In this document: positions 8,143 to 15,707 of the stretch, piece after piece
How the letters are laid out: each line of letters starts with the position of its first letter
Position numbering within the stretch: the stretch's first letter is position 1
NCBI RefSeq assembly: GCF_000789255.1
Contig: NZ_CP009552.1
Span: forward strand, 1,240,001 to 1,304,000
Direction of reading: 5' to 3'
From: Geoglobus acetivorans
Lineage (GTDB): Archaea > Halobacteriota > Archaeoglobi > Archaeoglobales > Archaeoglobaceae
Length of the DNA stretch: 64,000 bases
The notes under the pieces: model-generated
The model's database searches: none
What the model was told of the DNA's origin: nothing
Seen by the model: only the letters and a program-made list of their open reading frames with translations
Position numbers and translations under genes: made by a program

Positions 8143-9144
8143 ATGGGTGAGGTCAGGAACTTGGCATTAAGGATTGCACCGGGGCTTGCCTACTCTGGTG
8201 CACTCGCTGTAATGGCAATACTTCTCGCAGGAGTGATGAACAAGCATGTGGCAATCTCACCACTAATTCTCGCCATAGTGATTGGCATGGTATTTAGAAA
8301 TGTCACGGGCCTTCCGGAAAGATTCAGAGCAGGTGCAGAGTTCTCCCTGAAAAGAATACTGAGGCTGGCGATAATACTGCTCGGGCTGAAGCTCAGCATC
8401 TCCGAAATAGCCCACATAGGTGGCAGGGGGTTGATTGTGGTCATTGCAAGCGTTGTGCTGACGTTAATGTTTTCCATCTGGCTTGGAAGAAGGGCTGGTG
8501 TCTCAGAGGAGCTTGCAGCGCTGATCGGTACTGGGGTAAGCATTTGCGGAGCGTCAGCAGTTATAGCAGTTGGCGGAGTTATAAACGCCAGAGATCGCAA
8601 TATTGCCTTCGCAATCGCCACGGTCACCCTTTTCGGCACGGTGGCCATGTTCACATATCCCGTGATGGCAAAAATACTGGGTCTGTCAAACCTGCTTTAC
8701 GGGGTATGGGCGGGGGCAAGCATTCATGAAGTTGCGCAGGTTGTGGCTGCAGGATATGCTGTGAGTGACGCAAGCGGTAATGTGGCAACAGTCATAAAGC
8801 TCTCAAGGGTCGTTCTGCTTGCTCCGGTGGCGATGATTCTCGGAATTCTGTTTGCGAGAAAAGAGGCGGAGGGTGTGAGCTTCCGTTCAGTTCCAATCCC
8901 GTACTTTGTGCTTGGATTTGTGGCCATGATTTTCATAAACTCCATCGGCATATTACCGGGAAGTATCTCGAAAATGCTGGTCAGAATCGACGACATCCTG
9001 CTGGCGGTGGCTATGGCTGCAATGGGCCTGAACACGAGCTTTAAAGATCTGAAAGATGTGGGTATGCTGCCATTCTATGTCGGACTGGCAGCCTGGATGT
9101 TCATAGCCGGCCTTTCCTACGCGATGGCCACATTGCTGTACTGA
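8143..9144 (+). CDS. YeiH-family (putative sulfate exporter) membrane protein
   Basis: A strongly hydrophobic 333-residue protein with about ten predicted membrane helices, recognised as the YeiH / UPF0324 family, often annotated as putative sulfate exporters. Signature stretches are IVIGMVFRNVTGLP near the N-terminus, GVSICGASAVIAVGGV in the middle and GVWAGASIHEVAQVVAAGYA. I prefer ATG 8143 over the GTG at 8122, because the upstream codons lie inside the operator and GGTGAT (8134-8139) can serve as ribosome site. It is followed 18 nt later by a universal stress protein and then a regulator. The transported ion is not established; sulfite or another sulfur oxyanion is plausible in an archaeon of this kind. 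Confidence 0.85.
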   Translation: MGEVRNLALRIAPGLAYSGALAVMAILLAGVMNKHVAISPLILAIVIGMVFRNVTGLPERFRAGAEFSLKRILRLAIILLGLKLSISEIAHIGGRGLIVVIASVVLTLMFSIWLGRRAGVSEELAALIGTGVSICGASAVIAVGGVINARDRNIAFAIATVTLFGTVAMFTYPVMAKILGLSNLLYGVWAGASIHEVAQVVAAGYAVSDASGNVATVIKLSRVVLLAPVAMILGILFARKEAEGVSFRSVPIPYFVLGFVAMIFINSIGILPGSISKMLVRIDDILLAVAMAAMGLNTSFKDLKDVGMLPFYVGLAAWMFIAGLSYAMATLLY

Positions 9145-9162
9145 AAAAACCGGGTGAGAGTT

Positions 9163-9978
9163 ATGGAAGCAGGTAAGATTTGCGGTGGAGAAAAACCCAG
9201 AATTCTTGTGGCGACAGATGGTTCACTCGCCTCTGAAAAAGCTGTCACTCTTGCGGTGAATCTCGCCAGGGTTCTCGGAGGAGAGCTGCATGCAGTTTCG
9301 GTTATCTGCGACCAGCTGAAAAGAGATGAAGCGCATGATGCAATCGAAAGGGTGAAAGAGCTGTTTCCGGATGTGCATGCAGTCATCAGAGAGGGACATC
9401 CCGCGAGCGAGATCATAGAGTGCGCAGGCGAGGTCGATGCAGACCTGATAGTAACCGGATCCCATAACCGCTCTGGACTTGAAAGAGTTTTTATCGGAAG
9501 CGTTTCCGAAAAAATCGTTCGTCATGCAGGGACTTCTGTGCTTGTGGCCAGATCATCAGAAATCCCGAAAAGGGTTCTGATTGCCACCGATGGTTCCGAG
9601 CATTCCCGGCTGGCAATGGAACTGATACGGCATGTCAGAGAAAAGATACCCCTCAAGGTGACCGCTGTCCACGTAATGGACACCTCCGATCCGGTATCCT
9701 CCCAGCTCTTCTTCGAGGAGCTGCAGCAGCGCAGAGACCATGCCCTAAGCATGGCCAGGAAAATCCTGGGGGATTCCGCAGAGTGCATTTCAGTGAAAGG
9801 GCATCCTGTCTCCGTAATCGCAGAAATCTCTGCGAGATACGACATGGTGGTTCTCGGATCTCACGGGAGGAGCGGAATAGACCATCTGCTTCTCGGAAGT
9901 GTTGCTGAACGTGTGGCGAGATTTTCAAAATCGAGCACACTGATTGTCAGAGGCAAAAGGCTAAATACATCCCCATAG
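9163..9978 (+). CDS. Tandem universal stress protein (two UspA domains)
   Basis: Two Usp domains in one chain (about residues 10-130 and 132-265 of 271). Each carries the VATDGS / IATDGS start and the ATP-binding signature: GSHNRSGLERVFIGS in the first and GSHGRSGIDHLLLGS in the second, so both halves look able to bind ATP. Usp proteins often sit next to anion or cation transporters and regulate them. GTG 9154 and ATG 9163 are both possible starts; GGTGAG at 9153-9158 favours the ATG. It lies 18 nt after the YeiH gene and 16 nt before the TrmB-type gene, so the three form one operon. Confidence 0.9.
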   Translation: MEAGKICGGEKPRILVATDGSLASEKAVTLAVNLARVLGGELHAVSVICDQLKRDEAHDAIERVKELFPDVHAVIREGHPASEIIECAGEVDADLIVTGSHNRSGLERVFIGSVSEKIVRHAGTSVLVARSSEIPKRVLIATDGSEHSRLAMELIRHVREKIPLKVTAVHVMDTSDPVSSQLFFEELQQRRDHALSMARKILGDSAECISVKGHPVSVIAEISARYDMVVLGSHGRSGIDHLLLGSVAERVARFSKSSTLIVRGKRLNTSP

Positions 9979-9994
9979 TGAAAAATGGTTCGAG

Positions 9995-10750
9995 ATGGAG
10001 ATAACAATTGATGAGGTCTTCGTTAACGCACTGAGAGACTACGGACTCACGACATACGAGGCGAGAGCATACTATGTGCTTCTCTCCGTTGGCGAGGCGA
10101 GTGCGGGAACGGTGGCAAAGCTGTCCGCAATCCCCCAGCAGCGCATTTACGATACGCTTTCATCACTCGAACGAAAGGGATTCATACAGGTAAGACACAC
10201 CAATCCCAAGAAGTATGCACCACTCAACGTTCGCAGGGCGCTTGTTAATCGTATCAGACAGCTCAGTGCAGAGTTCAGCGCCAGAATGGAGGAGCTGAGG
10301 GACCGAATCAGCGAGATTGAAGAGCTTGCTCCAAAAGTTCAGAGTGATTCAGGCGGCTCCCACGTGTGGGTGGTTGAGGGTGAGGAGGCGATTGTTGCCA
10401 GAATTCTCGAAATGATTCAGAGTGCAGAAAAATGTGTAAAACTTGTGGGCGAAAGACCCCTATTCACGCTGAAGTGCCGGGAGATACTGAAGAGATACCT
10501 CCCGGAGGGTGTGAAACTCTACGCACTCGGAACGTTCGAGCAGGTCTGCAGGGAGGAGATTCTTGCTCTTGGCGGAGAAATCAGGGAAATCGAATCATAC
10601 AGCAACTACACGCTTATAGTCGACGACTCAAAACTGCTGATGGTCTATTTTGATGATGGGGGAGTTCCCCATGGGCTGTATACTGAGAACGAGGGCATAG
10701 TTCATCCGCACATCCACCTCTTCAACCTGCTCTGGGAACACACCGGATGA
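9995..10750 (+). CDS. TrmB-family transcriptional regulator
   Basis: A 251-residue TrmB-type regulator. The N-terminal winged helix (YGLTTYEARAYYVLLSVGEA, then IPQQRIYDTLSSLERKGFI) is followed by a coiled-coil helix (about 85-110) and a C-terminal sensor domain resembling the phospholipase-D-like TrmB effector domain. The long sugar-binding extension of TrmB proper is absent. It ends the YeiH-Usp operon and is the likely reader of the tandem CACCA-N8-TGGTG operator at 8090-8127, giving an autoregulated transport unit. The effector is unknown. Confidence 0.85.
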   Translation: MEITIDEVFVNALRDYGLTTYEARAYYVLLSVGEASAGTVAKLSAIPQQRIYDTLSSLERKGFIQVRHTNPKKYAPLNVRRALVNRIRQLSAEFSARMEELRDRISEIEELAPKVQSDSGGSHVWVVEGEEAIVARILEMIQSAEKCVKLVGERPLFTLKCREILKRYLPEGVKLYALGTFEQVCREEILALGGEIREIESYSNYTLIVDDSKLLMVYFDDGGVPHGLYTENEGIVHPHIHLFNLLWEHTG

Positions 10751-10840
10751 AGCCCCTTCAGCAAACTCAAATTTTCCGGCTCCATTGTGGAAAAGTCTGT
10801 ATTGTTTTCCGGACGGGCGGCATAACGGCAAGAAATGAGC

Positions 10841-10864
10841 CATAACTAAACAAAGTTCAGTAAT
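10841..10864 (+). promoter_or_regulatory. Surface-island promoter motif, copy 1
   Basis: CATAACTAAA (10841-10850) followed by GTTCAGTAAT (10855-10864). Both decamers recur in the island: the first at 12153-12162, the second at 19411-19420 and inverted (TTACTGAAC) at 13466-13474. It lies about 65-90 nt upstream of the ATG at 10930, ahead of an AT-rich TATA-like stretch (AAATATAAACC, 10883-10893). The remaining 10751-10840 spacer shows nothing else I recognise. Confidence 0.45.
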
Positions 10865-10929
10865 AAAATTTCTTACATTTTCAAATATAAACCGTTTCAA
10901 TTCTATATTTATCCTTGAGGGGTGATTGT

Positions 10930-12147
10930 ATGGGAAAAACATACGTAAAAATCTTGTTTTCAGCAGTGCTGGTACTGGCACTCGTTTATGGTGCAGAAGC
11001 GATAAGCATAGGAATCTCTCCGTCATTCATTGACTTTAAAGACCTTCTTCGAGGGCAGGTTGTGGAGGGCAGGGCGAGGATATACAACACACAGGACAGC
11101 CCCGCTCACTTCAAAATAGAAACAGGTGAGTTTTCGGAATGGGTGGAGGTTCTGAACACAGCAGGAGAAGTGATTAATGAGATCGAGGTCCCACCCAGCG
11201 GATACCACGAGATAATCGTGAGATTGAAAATACCTGAAGATGCTTCCAACGGAAATTACAAAATCCCGGTGTTCTTCGTCTCCTCTTCTGAAGGCGGTAA
11301 AGTGGGTGTTGGGATGAAGGCTCCCCTTAATCTGGTATTCACAGTCACAGGAGAACAGAAAAAATCCGTGAAGCTTATGCTCTTCACGATAGAGGATACT
11401 GAAGTCGGAATTCCTGCAAGAATGGAGGTGGACATACTCAATAATGGAAACGTTGTTGCTGACCCTACTGTCGAGATAACAGTCTTCAATCCAGATGGCA
11501 TTGAGGTGTGGAGGAACCAGACGGCTGTGAAAATAAAACCCCAGGAAATAAAAGCTGCGAAAATAAGCTGGGACACTTCGAAGATTGCTGAGGGAACATA
11601 CACAGGCAGACTCAGATTGCTGATGGACGGGAAAGAAATCCTTACCGAGGAACTCAAGTTCAATGTTTTTGAAAAAGGAACACTTACGGCAAGAATGGAG
11701 ATTCTGAACATTTCCGTCGAGAAAGTAATCCAGCCAGGAAAAATGTCGAAAGTTGAACTGGGAGTGAAAAACACCGGCCAGATAGATACGGAAGTCAGAA
11801 TGAGGATCGAGATCTACAACGGTTCCGAGTTCATTGACCTGTCTGAAAGCGACCCGCTGTGGCTTGAAAAAGGACAAACCGGAATCCTGACAGCATATCT
11901 GAAAATAAGTGAACCGGGAAACTACACTCTCAAACCAGTCCTGTCATACGGGGGCAGAATAGCAAAACTGAGCGGCATAACTGTGGAAGTTACCAGTCAA
12001 ATGGTCAGACAGGAGAGTGCATCGAACAGCAGCGCTGGAAATGACGAAAACTCCAGAATTCCAGGGTTTGGCATCTATTCAGCAATGCTGATTGCTGGAA
12101 CCGTCCTTTTGCTTATGAAACTCAGGATGAAAGGAAAGAAACGATGA
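10930..12147 (+). CDS. Secreted Ig-like repeat protein with PGF-CTERM anchor
   Basis: A 405-residue exported protein. The N-terminal signal peptide (about residues 1-26, ending near AEA) is followed by three or four beta-sandwich segments of the NEW3/Ig-like kind. The C-terminus is a PGF-CTERM tripartite signal: Ser/Asn-rich stretch, IPGFGIYSAMLIAGTVLLL, then a basic tail, the mark of archaeosortase A processing and lipid anchoring. The start is ATG 10930, not the upstream TTG, because GAGGGGTGAT (10917-10926) is the ribosome site. It opens the surface island and shares the island promoter motif. It could be an anchor or chaperone-like partner for filament subunits; no enzymatic motif is seen. 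Confidence 0.75.
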   Translation: MGKTYVKILFSAVLVLALVYGAEAISIGISPSFIDFKDLLRGQVVEGRARIYNTQDSPAHFKIETGEFSEWVEVLNTAGEVINEIEVPPSGYHEIIVRLKIPEDASNGNYKIPVFFVSSSEGGKVGVGMKAPLNLVFTVTGEQKKSVKLMLFTIEDTEVGIPARMEVDILNNGNVVADPTVEITVFNPDGIEVWRNQTAVKIKPQEIKAAKISWDTSKIAEGTYTGRLRLLMDGKEILTEELKFNVFEKGTLTARMEILNISVEKVIQPGKMSKVELGVKNTGQIDTEVRMRIEIYNGSEFIDLSESDPLWLEKGQTGILTAYLKISEPGNYTLKPVLSYGGRIAKLSGITVEVTSQMVRQESASNSSAGNDENSRIPGFGIYSAMLIAGTVLLLMKLRMKGKKR

Positions 12148-12152
12148 GTTGT

Positions 12153-12254
12153 CATAACTAAATCCCTAATTTATCTTTATTAACCGGTGGCTTTAAACGC
12201 TTAATCTGCCAATAACCGATTTTCTAACGGCTTTATTCGGAAATTAACTAAGTA
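12153..12254 (+). promoter_or_regulatory. Surface-island promoter motifs, copies 2 and 3
   Basis: CATAACTAAA at 12153-12162 repeats the decamer at 10841-10850. AATTAACTAAGTA at 12242-12254 is identical over 13 nt to 14051-14063. Between them are TTTAAACGCTTAAT, which could be a TATA element, and two TAACCG-type words. The gene downstream (12299) has a strong AAAGGAGGTGA ribosome site. Confidence 0.5.
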
Positions 12255-12298
12255 TGATGAATTATCATTACAGATATGTGAAAAGGAGGTGAAAAAGC

Positions 12299-13423
12299 AT
12301 GAAAAAAAATATTTTGTTGCTTGCAGTGCTGGCAGTGAGCCTGATTGGCATTGGAACAGCAAACGCTATAGATGGATATTCCAGCCAGGAGAAAATAAGC
12401 GTTACAGTGGAAACAGATCCCCTTGGATCCCCGCCATGGATTAAGGCGAAGTGGGAACTCTGGCTTGATCCAAACACAGACGATGAGTTCATACTCACTG
12501 ACGCCGATCCAGCAAGGCTCGGCACCCAGGGAGACATCGTTCCAGGAGACGGCGCCACATTCTATTCGTTCGTAATAGTATCTGACCCCAACGGAATCGA
12601 GGACATATCGGATGGAAACGTGTATGTTGATGTGTACCACCCAACATGCGGATATGGAGATGGCAGCTTCAAATACCAGGTCCACGCAACTGAAATTAAG
12701 CTTGTTAGAGACCAGCTGGGAATTCCCGATCTGGACGCCCCTGTTTTCAAGGGATATTCAGTCAGAGAGCTTGTTGAATTAGGCGTTGCCACCGGATACT
12801 TCTCGTCTGAGGATGCAAGCGAATTGCTGGAAGAACTCCACCAGAATGAGGCAAGAATCTACGCCGCCGAGCTTTTCATCGATTACCATCAGGCCTACGG
12901 ATGGTACATGGTCAAGGCATGGGCAACAGACAACAACGGTGCCACATCTGAAAAGTTCACCAACTACTTTGAAGTTAGGCCAATGCTTGCCTATGAAACC
13001 GACTTCAACTCAGTCCACTTCACGAACGTGAAAGTGGGTTACAGAGCACAGGTCAGCGGAGACTACGACATGAACACATCTGACAGGCCCACAATAAGGA
13101 ATATCGGTAACACCCCGATAGCAGTATCTGCGTATGCATCTGACGCGACAAGCGCTACTGACCCGCCAAAGAAGTTCGAAGACGTCTTCGACATGAGGTT
13201 CCTTGATGAGGACCTGATGCTCCCATCATGGGAGTGGACCAAGTTCAGCAACCTGCTGTGGCCGTGCAACACAACAAAGATAGACTTCAGCCTGCACCTG
13301 CCCAACGGTGCTCCGGCTACCGACTATACGGGATACATACTGCTCGAATACCAGGCAGTCATAGTGCCTTGTGAGCCACTGGATGTCGTGAGCGATCCCG
13401 TGCAGGTTGTGCCACCTACGTGA
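12299..13423 (+). CDS. Secreted protein of unknown family (island structural candidate)
   Basis: A 374-residue exported protein that I do not recognise. The signal peptide is about residues 1-23 (MKKN, hydrophobic core, ending TANA). The mature part is beta-rich and acidic, contains four cysteines and a short helical insert (VRELVELGVATGYFSSEDAS), and has no C-terminal membrane anchor or sortase signal. It has the strongest ribosome site of the island (AAAGGAGGTGA, 8-9 nt before the ATG), its own promoter motif and a T-rich terminator after it. This looks like a separately transcribed, abundant product. I infer a structural or substrate-coating role beside the DUF1102 proteins; a binding protein is also possible. 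Confidence 0.65.
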   Translation: MKKNILLLAVLAVSLIGIGTANAIDGYSSQEKISVTVETDPLGSPPWIKAKWELWLDPNTDDEFILTDADPARLGTQGDIVPGDGATFYSFVIVSDPNGIEDISDGNVYVDVYHPTCGYGDGSFKYQVHATEIKLVRDQLGIPDLDAPVFKGYSVRELVELGVATGYFSSEDASELLEELHQNEARIYAAELFIDYHQAYGWYMVKAWATDNNGATSEKFTNYFEVRPMLAYETDFNSVHFTNVKVGYRAQVSGDYDMNTSDRPTIRNIGNTPIAVSAYASDATSATDPPKKFEDVFDMRFLDEDLMLPSWEWTKFSNLLWPCNTTKIDFSLHLPNGAPATDYTGYILLEYQAVIVPCEPLDVVSDPVQVVPPT

Positions 13424-13436
13424 TATTATAAGCCAT

Positions 13437-13468
13437 TAAAATTTTTTATTTTTGTTAATTTTTTGTTA
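13437..13468 (+). terminator. T-rich terminator after the 12299 gene
   Basis: Consecutive T-tracts (13442-13446, 13449-13453, 13459-13464) lie 14 nt after the stop. They insulate the large secreted protein from the next gene. Confidence 0.55.
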
Positions 13469-13487
13469 CTGAACATAGTTAAGTAAC
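13465..13487. promoter_or_regulatory. Inverted repeat GTTACT-N11-AGTAAC with island motif
   Basis: GTTACT (13465-13470) and AGTAAC (13482-13487) are perfect inverted repeats. The element contains TTACTGAAC, the reverse complement of the GTTCAGTAA seen at 10855, and TAGTTAAGTA, an 8-of-10 match to the TAACTAAGTA core at 12245 and 14054. It lies upstream of the membrane-bound HTH gene at 13540, so it may be its autoregulatory site. Confidence 0.45.
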
Positions 13488-13539
13488 AATAAAATAGTAT
13501 TAAATATGATAAATACCATAACCTATTCTGGTGGGGACT

Positions 13540-13983
13540 ATGAACAGTCTTACTTCGATAATATCCAATGAAAGGAGGAAACTCCTCCTGAGGTATCTCC
13601 TGCACAACAACGGTCGGGCAACCCTTGAAGATGTTATCACATATATCTGTGAAAAAGAAGGAGATCCCCAGAAAAGAAACAGAAAAAGCGTCTATATCAG
13701 CCTGAAGCAAACCCACATACCCAAGCTCGAAAGAGCCAGAATTGTATACTACGATAGATCAAGCAACATGCTGCACCTCGAAGAGAGGTATCTCAACGAC
13801 GTGAGGATGTACATCGAATTTGTTGAAGGTGGAGATATAAGCTGGAGCAGGTATTATCTCGTTCTCGGCAGCATATCTGCTCTGGGAAGCCTGCTGGTTA
13901 TGGATACTCTCGCAATTGTCATATCGATTGCTCTGGTAACAAGTTCTTTACTTCAGACAATGAAGGTCAGAAAAGTTTTCTAA
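13540..13983 (+). CDS. HTH protein with C-terminal membrane helices
   Basis: A 147-residue protein. The first ~90 residues are basic and predicted helical, with a winged-helix look (SIISNERRKLLLRYLLHNNG, then EDVITYICEKEG and KSVYISLKQTHIPKLERARI), similar to the DUF7344-type HTH found in archaeal surface-gene clusters. The C-terminus has two hydrophobic helices (about 103-120 and 121-140), so it should be a membrane-tethered DNA-binding protein. The start is ATG 13540 behind GGTGGGG (13530-13536). Its place between the large secreted protein and the DUF1102 genes suggests it senses envelope state and regulates the island. Function inferred. Confidence 0.65.
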   Translation: MNSLTSIISNERRKLLLRYLLHNNGRATLEDVITYICEKEGDPQKRNRKSVYISLKQTHIPKLERARIVYYDRSSNMLHLEERYLNDVRMYIEFVEGGDISWSRYYLVLGSISALGSLLVMDTLAIVISIALVTSSLLQTMKVRKVF

Positions 13984-14003
13984 TCACAGTTCAGAAACTT
14001 AAT

Positions 14004-14063
14004 CGGCGATTATCGTCGAATTAACCGGAAAGAAGGGAGGAGAATTCAGGAATTAACTAAGTA
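14004..14063 (+). promoter_or_regulatory. Promoter region of the DUF1102 operon with island motif, copy 4
   Basis: CGGCGATTATCGTCG (14004-14018) is a near-perfect 15-bp palindrome. Downstream, AATTAACTAAGTA (14051-14063) is identical to 12242-12254. The DUF1102 gene starts at 14111 behind GAGGTGA. These are the only recognisable elements in the 13984-14110 spacer. Confidence 0.45.
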
Positions 14064-14110
14064 ATTGTTCATCACAATTAATTCTAACAAAATGGTTGAG
14101 GTGAAGCAAA

Positions 14111-14626
14111 ATGTTCGAAAGGCTTGTGGGAGTCGTGCTCCTGATCGGAGCACTTGTGTTTGCCTTAGGGATTGGGGCAGATTTTGCCAGCTATGATGCC
14201 GACAGAAGCGTGCATGTTGCGGTCGTGGCTGACGATCAGGAACTAATCGATCTGGATCCCGGGCAGCCGTATGCGTACATAGGTAATGACGGAAAGCTGT
14301 ACATCGATATAAGCGACAACAACGAGAATTACCCTGACGGCGGGGGTCTTGGAATCAGTCCGGATGCAAAGTATTCGTTTGACTGCATGTTCAACGTTTC
14401 AAACCACCTGTGGGAGGAGAATGTAACAATAAACGTAACGATCACATCCAATAACGATCTGGTCAAGCTGTACACAAATGATCCGGATGAAGCAAGCACC
14501 TCCATCAACTTCAACGTTCCCCAGGGAGAAGAAGTCTGCGTTGGAATGAGCTTTGATGGAGACGGAAAATCACCAGGAGATAGCATAGAGGGGCAGCTCA
14601 CAATACATGCTGAACCTGCCGAGTAA
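14111..14626 (+). CDS. DUF1102-family secreted protein, paralogue 1
   Basis: A 171-residue protein with an N-terminal hydrophobic segment (about residues 4-22) followed by the block shared by all paralogues here: FASYDADR, VVADDQELIDL, QPYAYIGNDGKLYIDIS, then SNHLWEENVTINVT. It fits DUF1102, a family of small archaeal secreted proteins of unknown function. The mature chain is acidic and beta-rich, with two or three N-glycosylation sequons and no C-terminal anchor. It is the first gene of a run of five, followed after 14 nt by the next paralogue. I infer that it is a SipW-processed fibre subunit comparable to TasA or the archaeal bundling pilin AbpA. The homology to those is structural expectation, not shown here. 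Confidence 0.8.
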   Translation: MFERLVGVVLLIGALVFALGIGADFASYDADRSVHVAVVADDQELIDLDPGQPYAYIGNDGKLYIDISDNNENYPDGGGLGISPDAKYSFDCMFNVSNHLWEENVTINVTITSNNDLVKLYTNDPDEASTSINFNVPQGEEVCVGMSFDGDGKSPGDSIEGQLTIHAEPAE

Positions 14627-14640
14627 CGGGGTGCTGACCT

Positions 14641-15183
14641 ATGAACAAAATAATATACCTGGTGATGTTCTCCATCGCAATAGCACTTGTCTCAGGGCTG
14701 AGCGCAGATTTCAGAATGTACCATGCTGAAAGGAATTTCACAATAGCAATTGTAACAGATGACCAGGAACTCATCGACCTGACACCAAACCAGCCATACG
14801 CATTCATTGACAGCGACAATGGAGAACTCATAGTCAGGTTCGACGCAGAGAACGAGAATTACCCTGGGTACGGGAAGGGTGTAAGCCCTGACTCAAGATA
14901 CGTGTTTGACGATGTCTTCTGCGTCTCAAACGACCTGTGGGAAGAAAACATGACAATAGGCATGGATATTGATCTGTCCAGTGAACTTCAGGGAATCGTG
15001 AAGATATACTCGGATAAAAGTGACGAGGGCAACACTGATCCCGCCAACGCAACATCCAACCTCCACGTTGTGATAGAGAATGGAGATAAGGCGTGCATTG
15101 GGTTCGTCATAGATACCACCGGCATAAAAACGGGCGACTACACCGGAGAAATGACCATGCATGCGTATCCATATCAGGAATAA
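14641..15183 (+). CDS. DUF1102-family secreted protein, paralogue 2
   Basis: A 180-residue paralogue of the preceding gene: hydrophobic signal (about 3-20), then ADFRMYHAERNF, IVTDDQELIDL, NQPYAFIDSDNGELIVRFD and SNDLWEENMT. It diverges mainly after residue 110, where it has its own loop (KSDEGNTDPANATSN), and ends in a strand (GDYTGEMTMHAYPYQE) that mirrors the EGQLTIHAEPAE end of paralogue 1. The cysteine pair (VFCVSN and KACIGF) is at the same places as in paralogue 1 (DCMFNV and EVCVGM), so an internal disulfide is likely. It starts 14 nt after paralogue 1, within the same transcript. Confidence 0.8.
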   Translation: MNKIIYLVMFSIAIALVSGLSADFRMYHAERNFTIAIVTDDQELIDLTPNQPYAFIDSDNGELIVRFDAENENYPGYGKGVSPDSRYVFDDVFCVSNDLWEENMTIGMDIDLSSELQGIVKIYSDKSDEGNTDPANATSNLHVVIENGDKACIGFVIDTTGIKTGDYTGEMTMHAYPYQE

Positions 15184-15206
15184 CTTAATTTTTTGAGGTG
15201 TTTTCA

Positions 15207-15707
15207 ATGAAAACAGCGATAACAGTGGTCCTAATAATTTCATTTTTATTAATAACCGGGGTCAGCAGTCATTTCAAGGACTATACCGCAAACAGGGGTT
15301 TTCATGTCCAGGTTGTTGCGGATGATCAGGAGCTGCTCAGACTTGTTCCCAACCAGCCCTATGCATACATTGGGCAGGATGGGAAGCTGTACATAGATAT
15401 TTCACCGTCCCATCCCGAATATCCCGGATACGGGGCTGGATTGAGTCCTGACACGCTGTACGCATTTGATTGCATGTTCTACGTGAAGAACACACTGTGG
15501 GAGAACCAGACAGTTACATTCGTCGTGAATTCATCATCTCCCAGCGTGATGATGTACACCCCAACATCAGCAACAGCATATTCTCCAGAAACTGCCACGC
15601 AACACCTGATATTCCAGCTTGGATGGATGGAAGAGACCTGTGTCGGTTTTGTATTCGACATGAGGAACGGACAGATGGTGGGGGTGTCTCTCAATGCCAC
15701 AATCTAA
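15207..15707 (+). CDS. DUF1102-family secreted protein, paralogue 3
   Basis: A 166-residue paralogue: signal segment, SSHFKDYTANRGF, VVADDQELLRL, NQPYAYIGQDGKLYIDIS, GLSPDTLYAFDCMF. It shares the cysteine pair (DCMF and EETCVGF). The C-terminal strand is shortened (ends SLNATI), lacking the HAEP end of paralogues 1, 2 and 4. The start is ATG 15207, since GAGGTG (15195-15200) sits 6 nt before it; the GTG at 15198 is inside that site. Its last 14 nt overlap the start of paralogue 4, implying coupled translation. The DNA encoding QPYAYIGQDGKLYID is nearly identical to that in paralogue 4, so recent duplication or conversion is likely. Confidence 0.8.
   Translation: MKTAITVVLIISFLLITGVSSHFKDYTANRGFHVQVVADDQELLRLVPNQPYAYIGQDGKLYIDISPSHPEYPGYGAGLSPDTLYAFDCMFYVKNTLWENQTVTFVVNSSSPSVMMYTPTSATAYSPETATQHLIFQLGWMEETCVGFVFDMRNGQMVGVSLNATI

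Noticed and set aside
11023-11877. Minus-strand frame of 284 codons opposite the PGF-CTERM protein gene
   Set aside because: Antisense shadow of a clear exported protein; composition (Phe/Ser/His-rich) is typical of such shadows.
12254-12270. ATGATGA box C-like words (also near 20756 and 53516) as C/D box RNAs
   Set aside because: No CUGA box D at the right distance and no internal C'/D' pair; they are AT-rich promoter sequence.
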